Assembly (NCBI GenBank): GCA_002423895.1
Contig: DIOL01000019.1
Coordinates: 62,001 to 126,000, forward strand
Length of the DNA: 64,000 bases
Origin: Bacteroidales bacterium UBA5515
Lineage (GTDB): Bacteria > Bacteroidota > Bacteroidia > Bacteroidales > P3
Direction: 5' to 3'
Shown: piece after piece, positions 35,814-43,532 of the stretch
How positions within the stretch are numbered: position 1 is the first letter of the stretch
Layout of the letters: each line of letters starts with the position of its first letter
Translations under genes and position numbers: made by a program
The notes under the pieces: model-generated
The model's database searches: none
What the model was told of the DNA's origin: nothing
What the model saw: only the letters and a program-made list of their open reading frames with translations

Positions 35814-35824
35814 ATATTTATATA

Positions 35825-36352
35825 ATGAGATTACTTAGTTTCTTATTAATAATTTTATGTTTTTCTTGCTCAAATAAAGAAAAAAAATACTACGAAGTTG
35901 TTAGAGAGAACCTAAATGGTAATGTTCAAAGTGTAAAATATGAAGATTATGGTACAAATTTTTTAGGACAAAAATTAGATAAAATTCCTTTTTCAAAAGG
36001 TATTATTGAATATGATAAAAATGGTAAATTAAGTGAATATACATCAAAACTTCACGATGAAATACCAATTATAGAAAAGTATAAATACGATGATAAAGGA
36101 AATTTAATTGAGTTAAAAATATACTATGATACTTCTTTAGATGTAACTTATAAATTTATATATGACAAAAAAGGAAATTTAATTGAAAAAAGTGAATTTA
36201 ATTCTATAGGAACTCGAGTTAATAGAAATAACTATGAATATAAATTTGATAATAAAGGCAATTGGATTACTAAAACAATATATAAACAAGGTTTAGAAGA
36301 CACAAAAAAAGAAATAACAGAAATAATTGAAAGAGAAATAAAATATTATTAG
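35825..36352 (+). CDS. Small lipoprotein between the lysine aminomutase subunit genes
   Basis: 175 residues. N-terminal signal with lipobox LCFSC (about 11-15), then a Lys/Asn/Tyr-rich mature part with three or four repeats of the form KYDDKGNLIELK, YDKKGNLIEKSE, FDNKGNWITKT, like the YD/RHS-type beta-hairpin repeat or MORN-like units seen in other Bacteroidetes lipoproteins. It sits 11 bp after kamD and 4 bp before kamE, so it is translated from the kam transcript. Its composition is more A-rich than its neighbours, which hints at a later insertion. It has no evident role in lysine metabolism. Confidence 0.8.
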   Translation: MRLLSFLLIILCFSCSNKEKKYYEVVRENLNGNVQSVKYEDYGTNFLGQKLDKIPFSKGIIEYDKNGKLSEYTSKLHDEIPIIEKYKYDDKGNLIELKIYYDTSLDVTYKFIYDKKGNLIEKSEFNSIGTRVNRNNYEYKFDNKGNWITKTIYKQGLEDTKKEITEIIEREIKYY

Positions 36353-36356
36353 ATAT

Positions 36357-37142
36357 ATGAGTGGCGGATTATATTCAATGGATAAAAAAGAATTTAGTAC
36401 AGAACTAAATCTTAAAGAAGTAAAACCTTATGGTGATACTATGAACGATGGTAAAACTCAAGTGAGCTTTACCCTACCTTTGCCTTGTGGAGATGAATCA
36501 ATTGAGGCAGCAAAACAACTAATGAAGAAAATGGGATTTGAAAACCCTCAAGTTGTGTTCTACAAAGAACTCACAAAAGGTTTCACTTTTTTCAATTGCT
36601 ATGGTTCTTGCACTCATACTGTTGATTACACAACAATTTCAGTTCCAAAAGTTGAAACTTCAACAATGGATATGCATGAGGTAGATGATTTTATTAAAGA
36701 AAACATTGGAAGACCTCTTGTTGTTATTGGAGCAAGCACTGGTACTGATGCCCACACTGTAGGTATTGATGCAATCATGAATATGAAAGGTTATGCAGGT
36801 CACTATGGCTTGGAAAGATATGAAATGATTGAAGCCATAAATATGGGTTCTCAAGTTACAAACGAAGACTTTATTGCAAAAGCTATTGAGCTAAAAGCCG
36901 ATGCTCTTTTGGTTTCTCAAACAGTTACTCAAAAGGATGTTCATATTAAGAATTTGGTTGAATTGGTTGAAATGTTGGAAGCTGAAGGACTAAGAGATAA
37001 AGTAATTCTTTGTTGTGGTGGTCCAAGAATTTCTCACGAATTGGCAAAAGAACTTGGATATGATGCTGGATTTGGAATGAATACTTATGCTGATGATGTT
37101 GCTTCATACATTGCTCAAGAGATGCATAAAAGATTGAAATAA
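36357..37142 (+). CDS. kamE: Lysine 5,6-aminomutase beta subunit (KamE)
   Basis: 261 residues. The cobalamin-binding Rossmann domain has the base-off motif DAHTVG with His133, and Lys144 (in MNMKG) is at the position known in the clostridial enzyme to hold pyridoxal phosphate; both numbers match the characterised KamE exactly. The N-terminal MSGGLYS start is kept because family members begin this way. The C-terminus includes VILCCGGPRISHELAKELGYD, closing the B12 domain. Works as an alpha2beta2 complex with KamD. The subunit genes are normally adjacent; here a lipoprotein gene separates them. Confidence 0.96.
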   Translation: MSGGLYSMDKKEFSTELNLKEVKPYGDTMNDGKTQVSFTLPLPCGDESIEAAKQLMKKMGFENPQVVFYKELTKGFTFFNCYGSCTHTVDYTTISVPKVETSTMDMHEVDDFIKENIGRPLVVIGASTGTDAHTVGIDAIMNMKGYAGHYGLERYEMIEAINMGSQVTNEDFIAKAIELKADALLVSQTVTQKDVHIKNLVELVEMLEAEGLRDKVILCCGGPRISHELAKELGYDAGFGMNTYADDVASYIAQEMHKRLK

Positions 37143-37161
37143 AATAATAAGATTAAATATT

Positions 37162-37824
37162 ATGGATAAAAATGAGATAAGAGAGGTTATTGCAAAACGT
37201 GCTGCCCTCGAATTAAAAGATGGATATATTGTAAATTTAGGAATTGGTCTTCCAACCCTAATACCAAATTATTTGAAACCAGATGTTAAGGTTTTACTTC
37301 AATCAGAAAATGGAATTATTGGAATGGGTCCAAATCCAAAAGAAGGTGAAGAAAATAAAGAAATTGTAAATGCTGGTGGTTCTTACACATCTATTGTTGA
37401 AGGAGGAGCAAGTTTTGACAGTGCTACTTCTTTTGCCATTATTAGAGGAGGTCATGTTGATGCTTCAATTTTGGGAGCTATGCAAGTTGACGAAAAAGGT
37501 AATTTGGCAAACTGGATGATTCCTGGTAAAAAAGTTCCTGGAATGGGTGGAGCTATGGATTTGGTTGTTGGTGCAAAGCATGTTATTTTGGCAATGGAAC
37601 ATACTGCAAAAGGTAGTCACAAAATCCTTAAGGAATGCACTCTCCCACTCACTGCAAAAGAACAAGTTAATTTAATCATTACTGAAATGGGTGTTATGGA
37701 AATAACTCCAGAAGGAATTGTTTTAAAAGAAATTCACCCAGAGTTTACTGTTGAACAAGTTCAAGAAGCTACAGAGGCAACTTTAATTATTGCAGATGAT
37801 TTAAAACCAATGCAATTATCATAG
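37162..37824 (+). CDS. ctfB: CoA-transferase family I subunit B
   Basis: 220 residues, normal for the beta (AtoA/CtfB/ScoB) subunit. The catalytic glutamate lies in SENG (48-51), in the context LLQSENGIIGMGPNP. Other conserved blocks are GIGLPTLIPNYL (27-38), and GAMDLVVGAKHVILAMEHT. It should move CoA between acyl-CoA and acetoacetate, butyrate or acetate, releasing butyrate or activating acetoacetate. The required alpha subunit is not adjacent and not elsewhere in the window. It lies 19 bp after kamE, probably in the same operon. Exact substrate unknown. Confidence 0.92.
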   Translation: MDKNEIREVIAKRAALELKDGYIVNLGIGLPTLIPNYLKPDVKVLLQSENGIIGMGPNPKEGEENKEIVNAGGSYTSIVEGGASFDSATSFAIIRGGHVDASILGAMQVDEKGNLANWMIPGKKVPGMGGAMDLVVGAKHVILAMEHTAKGSHKILKECTLPLTAKEQVNLIITEMGVMEITPEGIVLKEIHPEFTVEQVQEATEATLIIADDLKPMQLS

Positions 37825-37830
37825 AAATAA

Positions 37831-37954
37831 AAAATAAGTACCGATAAAAAAAGACTTGATATATTCAAAAATATGACTGATATATTTCAAAATATATCTG
37901 ATATATTTTAAAAAACTCGGCACTTATTTTCAATTATGATTGACTTTTTTTGAA
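37831..37954. repeat. Array E: three 21-22-bp units inside an inverted repeat
   Basis: GATATATT recurs at 37858, 37879 and 37900, 21 bp apart, in units beginning CTTGATATATT or CTGATATATT. The set is bounded by AAAATAAGTACCGA (37831-37844) and TCGGCACTTATTTT (37917-37930), complementary at 13 of 14 positions. To the right is TTTTCAATTATGATTG (37927-37942) plus TTTTTTTGAA, identical to the flank of array C. It fills the 163-bp gap between ctfB and the thiolase gene and may act as a hairpin within the transcript. Confidence 0.85.
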
Positions 37955-37987
37955 CAAAACAATTAAAACAAATATTAATATAAAAAC

Positions 37988-39214
37988 ATGAGCAATATGG
38001 AAAAGGTATATATTGTAGCAGCAAAAAGAACTGCAATCGGAAAATTTTTAGGTTCATTATCAACTGTCCCAGTTTCAGCATTTGGAGCTACTGTAGTTGA
38101 ATCAATTTTAAGTGAAACAAAAGTTAAAGCTTCTGATGTTGACGAAGTTATTGTTGGTAATGTGTTGATGGCTGGTCAGCTTCAAGGTGTTGCTCGTCAA
38201 ATTTCAGTTAATGCTGGAATACCTTACGAAGTTCCTGCTTATGGTGTTAATATGATTTGTGGTAGTGGTATGAAAGCCGTTATGAATGGTTTTGATTCCA
38301 TTAGAGTTGGAAATGCTGAAATTATTATTGCTGGAGGTGCTGAAAGTATGTCTGGTGCAGGATTTATTATTCCTGCAACAATAAGAAATGGCACTAAAAT
38401 GGCTGATTTCAACGTTAAAGATCATATGATTACTGATGCTTTAACTGATGCGTTTTCAAATCTTCATATGGGTATAACTGCTGAAAATATTGCTAAAGAT
38501 TTAGAAATTGACAGAGAAGAACAAGATGCTTTATCTATTCAATCTCAAGAAAGAGCAATCAATGCAATTGATAATGGAAAGTTTAAAGATGAGATTGTTC
38601 CAATTGAGGTTAAATTCAAAAAGTTCTCAAAAATGTTTGAAGAAGATGAATTTCCTAACAGAGAAACTTCATTAGAAAAGCTTTCTTTCTTAAGACCTGC
38701 TTTCCAAAATCCAGGCACAGTAACTGCTGGAAATGCTTCTGGTATTAACGATGGAGCTGCATTTGTTATGTTGGCTTCTGAATCAGCAGTTAAGAAATAT
38801 AATTTAAAACCTTTAGTAGAAATTGTTGCTGTTGGTCAAGGTGGTGTTAATCCAGCTAAGATGGGATTAGGTCCTGTTCCAGCAATCAAATCTGCTCTTT
38901 CAAGAACTGAATTAAAATTAAAAGATATAGAACTATTTGAACTAAACGAAGCATTTGCAGCTCAAGCTCTTGGAGTTCGTCAATTGTTATGTCAACAACA
39001 TAATGTTACACCTGAATGGATAAATGAAAGATGTAATGTTAATGGTGGAGCTATTGCACTTGGACACCCTGTTGGAGCTTCTGGCTGTAGAATCATTGTT
39101 ACTCTAATTCACGAAATGCTAAGAAGTAAAAAAGAATTAGGTCTTGCATCTCTATGTATTGGAGGAGGAATGGGAACCGCTATTATTGTGAAAAACACAA
39201 AACTTAATATTTGA
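37988..39214 (+). CDS. thl: Acetyl-CoA acetyltransferase (thiolase)
   Basis: 408 residues. Biosynthetic-type thiolase with the nucleophilic Cys91 in NMICGSGMKAV, the His motif GHPVGASGCR near 355, and the second catalytic Cys in CIGGGMG near 392; the NEAFAAQAL block is near 318. It condenses two acetyl-CoA to acetoacetyl-CoA (or cleaves it), the first step to crotonyl-CoA. Followed after 6 bp by the hydratase and then the reductase, so a three-gene module. A start at the second Met (MEKVYIV) is possible. Confidence 0.95.
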   Translation: MSNMEKVYIVAAKRTAIGKFLGSLSTVPVSAFGATVVESILSETKVKASDVDEVIVGNVLMAGQLQGVARQISVNAGIPYEVPAYGVNMICGSGMKAVMNGFDSIRVGNAEIIIAGGAESMSGAGFIIPATIRNGTKMADFNVKDHMITDALTDAFSNLHMGITAENIAKDLEIDREEQDALSIQSQERAINAIDNGKFKDEIVPIEVKFKKFSKMFEEDEFPNRETSLEKLSFLRPAFQNPGTVTAGNASGINDGAAFVMLASESAVKKYNLKPLVEIVAVGQGGVNPAKMGLGPVPAIKSALSRTELKLKDIELFELNEAFAAQALGVRQLLCQQHNVTPEWINERCNVNGGAIALGHPVGASGCRIIVTLIHEMLRSKKELGLASLCIGGGMGTAIIVKNTKLNI

Positions 39215-39220
39215 TGTAAT

Positions 39221-39628
39221 ATGACAAAAATAAAAGTAGGCGAAACTTACACGCAAAACGTTAGATATACTCAAGCAAATGTTGATATGTTTGCTAAAAT
39301 ATCTGGTGACAACAACCCAATCCACATTGATGCAGATTATGCAGCAAAAACACCTTTTGGCAAGCCAATTGTTCATGGTTTTTTTGCTGGAGCAATCTTT
39401 TCAAAGGTTTTTGGTACACAATGGCCAGGAGAAGGAACAATATACATGTTCCAAGATATGGCTTTCTTAGCTCCTGTTTTTGTTGAAAATGACTACATTG
39501 CTAAATTTGAAGTAATGGAAATCAATGAAGAAAAACATCGTGGAGTTATTAAATGTACTTTAGAAGACCTTCAAGGAAAAGTTCTTATTTCCGGTCAAGC
39601 TAAATTAATGCACAAAGAAAAATTTTAA
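39221..39628 (+). CDS. phaJ: MaoC-type (R)-specific enoyl-CoA hydratase
   Basis: 135 residues, single hot-dog fold as in PhaJ. The active-site motif FAKISGDNNPIHIDADYA is present with Asp30 and His35 at the positions of the catalytic pair in PhaJ. It interconverts (R)-3-hydroxyacyl-CoA and trans-2-enoyl-CoA. Between thiolase and a PhaB/FabG-type reductase, its likely reaction is (R)-3-hydroxybutyryl-CoA to crotonyl-CoA. No polyhydroxyalkanoate synthase is in the window, so storage polymer is not the obvious role. The symbol reflects similarity, not proven function. Confidence 0.88.
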   Translation: MTKIKVGETYTQNVRYTQANVDMFAKISGDNNPIHIDADYAAKTPFGKPIVHGFFAGAIFSKVFGTQWPGEGTIYMFQDMAFLAPVFVENDYIAKFEVMEINEEKHRGVIKCTLEDLQGKVLISGQAKLMHKEKF

Positions 39629-39640
39629 TTATTTAGTAAA

Positions 39641-40369
39641 ATGAAAAGATTAGAAAATAAAATAGCCATCATTACAGGAGGAGCTTCTGGGATTGGCAAA
39701 GCAACAGCAGAAAAATTTGTTCAAGAAGGAGCAAAAGTAATTATTTGGGACCTAAACGAACAAAGAGGAAACGAAGTGGCTAAAGAACTTGGAGCAAAAT
39801 TTGCTAAGGTTAACACTTCAAACTACCAAGATATTGAAAAAGCTGCAAAAGCAGTTAATGATGAATTTGGCAGAATTGATATCCTAATCAATAATGCTGG
39901 AATCACTCGCGACAGCAGTGTTAAGAAAATGACTGTTGAACAATGGCAACAAGTTATTGATGTAAACCTTTCAGGGGTTTTCTATTGTTCAAAAATAATT
40001 AGTGAATATATGGTTGTTAATGGCTGGGGAAGAATTGTTAATGCATCCTCTGTTGTTGGTTTATATGGAAACTTTGGTCAAGCAAACTATGTTGCAACAA
40101 AAGCTGGTTTAATTGGTATGACTAAGACTTTTGCAAGAGAGTTTGGCAAAAAAGGTATTACTGTTAATGCAATTGCTCCTGGTTTTATTTCAACAGAAAT
40201 GGTTGCTGCAATGCCTGAGGAAGTTTTGGCTGGAATGAAAGCTAAGGTTCCAATTGGAAGATTGGGAGATCCAAAAGAAATTGCAAATGCATATTGTTTC
40301 TTAGCTTCAGATGAAGCATCCTATATAAATGGACACACTCTAAGTGTTGATGGAGGAATGACTGTATAG
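39641..40369 (+). CDS. PhaB/FabG-type 3-oxoacyl-CoA (ACP) reductase
   Basis: 242 residues, classical short-chain dehydrogenase. The cofactor motif GGASGIGKATA (about 14-24), NNAGITRDS (about 87-95), catalytic Ser in NASSVVG (about 136) and YVATK (about 150-154) are all present. GNFGQANY resembles the GQFGQ-NY stretch of PhaB acetoacetyl-CoA reductases. With thiolase and the (R)-hydratase it would reduce acetoacetyl-CoA to (R)-3-hydroxybutyryl-CoA. A fatty-acid FabG role cannot be excluded from sequence, but the context favours the CoA substrate. Confidence 0.88.
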   Translation: MKRLENKIAIITGGASGIGKATAEKFVQEGAKVIIWDLNEQRGNEVAKELGAKFAKVNTSNYQDIEKAAKAVNDEFGRIDILINNAGITRDSSVKKMTVEQWQQVIDVNLSGVFYCSKIISEYMVVNGWGRIVNASSVVGLYGNFGQANYVATKAGLIGMTKTFAREFGKKGITVNAIAPGFISTEMVAAMPEEVLAGMKAKVPIGRLGDPKEIANAYCFLASDEASYINGHTLSVDGGMTV

Positions 40370-40407
40370 TTTTTTAAAGAACTCTAAAAGATTTAAACAA
40401 CAAATTT

Positions 40408-40434
40408 AAGGCGAGTTATTATTTCTCGCCTTTT
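40408..40434 (+). terminator. Hairpin between the reductase and bcd genes
   Basis: AAGGCGAG (40408-40415) pairs with CTCGCCTT (40425-40432), followed by a short T stretch (TTTTAATTAATT). It could be a weak terminator or a transcript-processing hairpin that sets different levels for the two halves of the pathway. No clear -7 box lies between it and bcd. Confidence 0.6.
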
Positions 40435-40449
40435 AATTAATTAATAACT

Positions 40450-41589
40450 ATGGATTTTAATATATCAAAACAAGAAGAACTCTTTTTACAAATGATAAGA
40501 GAGTTTGCTGAAAACGAAATTAAACCAATTGCCGCAGAAATTGACGAGCAGGAAAAATTTCCTGTTGAAACAGTTGAAAAAATGGGCAAATTAGGAATTA
40601 TGGGTATTCCTATTCCTGTTGAATACGGTGGACAAGGAAGTACAAATCAAATCTATTCAATGGCTGTTGAAGAAATATCACGCGTTTGTGGTACTACTGG
40701 AGTTGTTGTTTCTGCTCACACTTCACTTTGTGCTGATCCAATCATGAACTTTGGAACAGAAGAACAAAAACAAAAATACTTACCAAAACTTGCCTCAGGA
40801 GAATGGGTTGGAGCATTTGGACTAACTGAACCGAATGCTGGAACAGATGCAGCTATGCAACAAACTACTGCAGAAGATGCTGGAGATAAATGGATTTTGA
40901 ATGGTTCAAAAATCTTTATCACAAATGCAGAATATGCTCATGTATATGTTATTATTGCAATGACCGATAAGTCTCAAGGAACAAAGGGAATTTCTGCTTT
41001 CATTGTTGAAAAAGGAACTCCTGGATTCACTATTGGAAAGAAAGAAAAGAAATTAGGTATTCGTGGTTCTTCCACTTGTGAACTAATATTTGAAAACTGT
41101 GAAATTCCAAAAGAAAACTTATTAGGAAAATTAGGAAAAGGTTTTTCTTTAGCAATGAAAACATTGGATGGAGGAAGAATTGGAATTGCAGCTCAAGCAT
41201 TAGGAATTGCTCAAGGTGCAATGGACGAAACTGTAAAATATACTAAGGAAAGAAAACAATTTGGAAAAGCAATTGCAAAATTCCAAAATACTCAATTCCA
41301 ATTAGCAGATATGGAAACAAAAGTTCAGGCTGCTCGCCTGCTTGTTAGAAGTGCTGCTTTCAAAAAAGATCAAAAATTACCTTTTTCTGTTGATGCTGCA
41401 ATGGCTAAGCTTTTTGCTGCTGAAACAGCAATGGAAGTAACAACAAAAGCTATTCAATATCATGGAGGATATGGCTACACAAGAGAATATCCTGTCGAAA
41501 GAATGTTTAGAGATGCAAAAATCACTGAAATTTACGAAGGAACATCAGAGGTCCAAAGAATGGTTATTGCAGGTAATTTATTAAAGTAA
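40450..41589 (+). CDS. bcd: Butyryl-CoA (short-chain acyl-CoA) dehydrogenase
   Basis: 379 residues, the usual size. FAD and substrate motifs are visible: GAFGLTEPNAGTDA (about 118-131), WILNGSKIFITNAEYA (about 144-159), and the C-terminal catalytic base Glu363 in IYEGTSEVQR. It reduces crotonyl-CoA to butyryl-CoA, taking electrons from EtfAB encoded just downstream (13-bp gap). In anaerobes such Bcd-Etf sets can bifurcate electrons from NADH to ferredoxin; that is not shown here. This is the common final step for both the lysine and the acetyl-CoA route. Confidence 0.95.
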   Translation: MDFNISKQEELFLQMIREFAENEIKPIAAEIDEQEKFPVETVEKMGKLGIMGIPIPVEYGGQGSTNQIYSMAVEEISRVCGTTGVVVSAHTSLCADPIMNFGTEEQKQKYLPKLASGEWVGAFGLTEPNAGTDAAMQQTTAEDAGDKWILNGSKIFITNAEYAHVYVIIAMTDKSQGTKGISAFIVEKGTPGFTIGKKEKKLGIRGSSTCELIFENCEIPKENLLGKLGKGFSLAMKTLDGGRIGIAAQALGIAQGAMDETVKYTKERKQFGKAIAKFQNTQFQLADMETKVQAARLLVRSAAFKKDQKLPFSVDAAMAKLFAAETAMEVTTKAIQYHGGYGYTREYPVERMFRDAKITEIYEGTSEVQRMVIAGNLLK

Positions 41590-41602
41590 AAACAAAACAA
41601 AA

Positions 41603-42385
41603 ATGAAAATAGTAGTTTGTATAAAACAAGTTCCTGACACAACTGAGGTTAAACTTGATCCAGTTACAGGAACATTGATTAGAGATGGAGTTCCAAGTAT
41701 AATGAACCCTGATGATAAAAGTGGGTTGGAATTAGCACTTGAACTAAAAGATAAATTTGGAGCAGAGGTTACAGTTATAACTATGGGACCTATGCAAGCA
41801 GAAGCTGTTTTAAGAGAAGCTTTTGCAATGGGTGTTGATAAAGCAATACTCCTTTCAGACAGAAAATTTGCTGGAGCTGATACTCTTGCAACTTCAAATG
41901 CTTTGGCTGGAGCAATTCGCACATTAGAATATGATTTAGTTATTACAGGTCGTCAAGCAATTGATGGAGATACAGCACAAGTTGGTCCTCAAATTGCAGA
42001 ACATTTGGATATACCTCAAGTCAGCTATCTTCTAAGTTTGGATTATGATGGTAAAAACATTTTCACCATTAAAAAACAAACTGAAGATGGATATCAAATT
42101 GTTGAAGTTGATGGTCCATGCTTAGTTACTGTTCTTTCAAATGCTAACAAACCAAGATATATGTCAGTTAGAGGTATTATGGAAGCTTTTGATAAGGAAG
42201 TTGAAGTTTGGTCAGCAGATAAAATTGATGTTGATGAAGCTAAATTAGGACTTAAGGGCTCTCCTACCAAAGTTAAAAAAGCATTCACTAAGGGTATTAA
42301 ATCTGCTGGTCAGGTTTACGAAGTAGGTACTGAAGAAGCAATAGGTATAATAATTAGCAAGTTAAAAGAAAAATTTATAATCTAA
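41603..42385 (+). CDS. etfB: Electron transfer flavoprotein beta subunit
   Basis: 260 residues. Starts MKIVVCIKQVPDTTEVK, the family N-terminus, and carries GVDKAILLSD and the ETF-beta signature region VITGRQAIDGDTAQVGPQIA (about 114-133) near the nucleotide site. With EtfA it forms the flavoprotein that serves butyryl-CoA dehydrogenase. The order bcd-etfB-etfA with gaps of 13 and 18 bp indicates one transcript. Confidence 0.96.
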   Translation: MKIVVCIKQVPDTTEVKLDPVTGTLIRDGVPSIMNPDDKSGLELALELKDKFGAEVTVITMGPMQAEAVLREAFAMGVDKAILLSDRKFAGADTLATSNALAGAIRTLEYDLVITGRQAIDGDTAQVGPQIAEHLDIPQVSYLLSLDYDGKNIFTIKKQTEDGYQIVEVDGPCLVTVLSNANKPRYMSVRGIMEAFDKEVEVWSADKIDVDEAKLGLKGSPTKVKKAFTKGIKSAGQVYEVGTEEAIGIIISKLKEKFII

Positions 42386-42403
42386 TAATAAGGAGTAACT
42401 AAA

Positions 42404-43411
42404 ATGAATAAATCAGAATATAAAAACGTATTTGTTTTTGCAGAACAAAGAGAAGGTAAGATTCAAAGTGTTGCTATTGAATTATTAGGTAAAGCACGTA
42501 ATCTTGCTGACGACCTTCAAGAAGATGTTTATGCTATCTTGTTAGGTGGGAAAAATATTGAAGAAAAAGCTCAAACTTTAATTTCTTATGGAGCAAACAA
42601 AGTTATTGTTGCTTCATGTGATGAATTGGAAAACTTTACAACAGAAAGCTATGCTCAAGCAATAACTCAAATTTCAAATGAATTTAAGCCTTCAATAATT
42701 CTTTTTGGAGCAACAACAATTGGTAGAGATCTTGGTCCAAGACTTTCAGCTCGTCTTACAACTGGATTAACAGCTGACTGTACAAAACTTGAAATTTCAG
42801 AAGAAAAAGAATTACTTATGACTCGTCCAGCATTTGGAGGAAATCTTATGGCAACAATTGTTTGCTCTGAACATCGTCCTCAAATGTCAACTGTTCGTCC
42901 AGGAGTTATGAAAGCTCTTGATAAAGACGAAAACAGAAAAGGCGAAATCATCAAAACAACCATTAACTTCAACAAAGACAAGTTTAAAGTTAGAATTAAG
43001 GAAACAGTTAAAGAAAAAAGCAGCATGATTGATATTTCTGATGCTAAAGTTCTTGTTTCTGGAGGTCGTGGTGTTGGAACTGAAAACGGATTTAAAAAGC
43101 TTCAAGAACTTGCAAAAATATTAGATGCTGAAGTTTCTGCTTCAAGAGCTATGGTTGATGCAGGACTTGTTGACCATAAACGTCAAGTTGGACAAACTGG
43201 ACAAACTGTTAGACCAGACCTTTATTTTGCATTTGGTATTTCAGGAGCAATTCAACACGTTGCAGGTATGGAAGAAAGTGATTTTATTATTGCTGTTAAT
43301 AAAGACCGCTATGCTCCTATTATGCAAATTGCAGATTTAGGTATTGTTGGAGATTGCAAAAGTATTATTCCAGCTTTAATTGAAAGACTAAGCAATAAAA
43401 TTAAAGATTAA
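42404..43411 (+). CDS. etfA: Electron transfer flavoprotein alpha subunit
   Basis: 335 residues. The C-terminal FAD domain shows SGGRGVGTENGFKKLQELA, SRAMVDAGLVDHKRQVGQTG and FGISGAIQHVAGM, all diagnostic. The start ATG at 42404 is preceded by AAGGAG at 42390, an unusually clear Shine-Dalgarno site for this phylum. Ends the fermentation cluster; a strong terminator follows 27 bp downstream. Confidence 0.96.
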   Translation: MNKSEYKNVFVFAEQREGKIQSVAIELLGKARNLADDLQEDVYAILLGGKNIEEKAQTLISYGANKVIVASCDELENFTTESYAQAITQISNEFKPSIILFGATTIGRDLGPRLSARLTTGLTADCTKLEISEEKELLMTRPAFGGNLMATIVCSEHRPQMSTVRPGVMKALDKDENRKGEIIKTTINFNKDKFKVRIKETVKEKSSMIDISDAKVLVSGGRGVGTENGFKKLQELAKILDAEVSASRAMVDAGLVDHKRQVGQTGQTVRPDLYFAFGISGAIQHVAGMEESDFIIAVNKDRYAPIMQIADLGIVGDCKSIIPALIERLSNKIKD

Positions 43412-43438
43412 AATTAGTTTAATAATACATTCATTAAG

Positions 43439-43473
43439 AGCAGTAGTTTTATTATTTAACTACTGCTTTTTTT
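43439..43473 (+). terminator. Terminator of the bcd-etfBA transcript
   Basis: AGCAGTAGTT (43439-43448) and AACTACTGCT (43458-43467) form a perfect 10-bp stem followed by seven T. Confidence 0.9.
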
Positions 43474-43485
43474 AATTGTTTTCTT

Positions 43486-43493
43486 TATCTTTG
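43486..43493 (+). promoter_or_regulatory. -7 element of the DUF5131 gene
   Basis: TATCTTTG, 39 bp before the ATG at 43533, directly after the terminator. Confidence 0.6.
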
Positions 43494-43532
43494 CAGTGAT
43501 TTAAGTTTTATTGTCTTTTTATTCTATTGGAA

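Noticed and set aside
40408..40434. Strong terminator separating two operons
   Set aside because: The stem is good but the T-run is short and no promoter is seen before bcd, so I list it only as a hairpin of uncertain effect.
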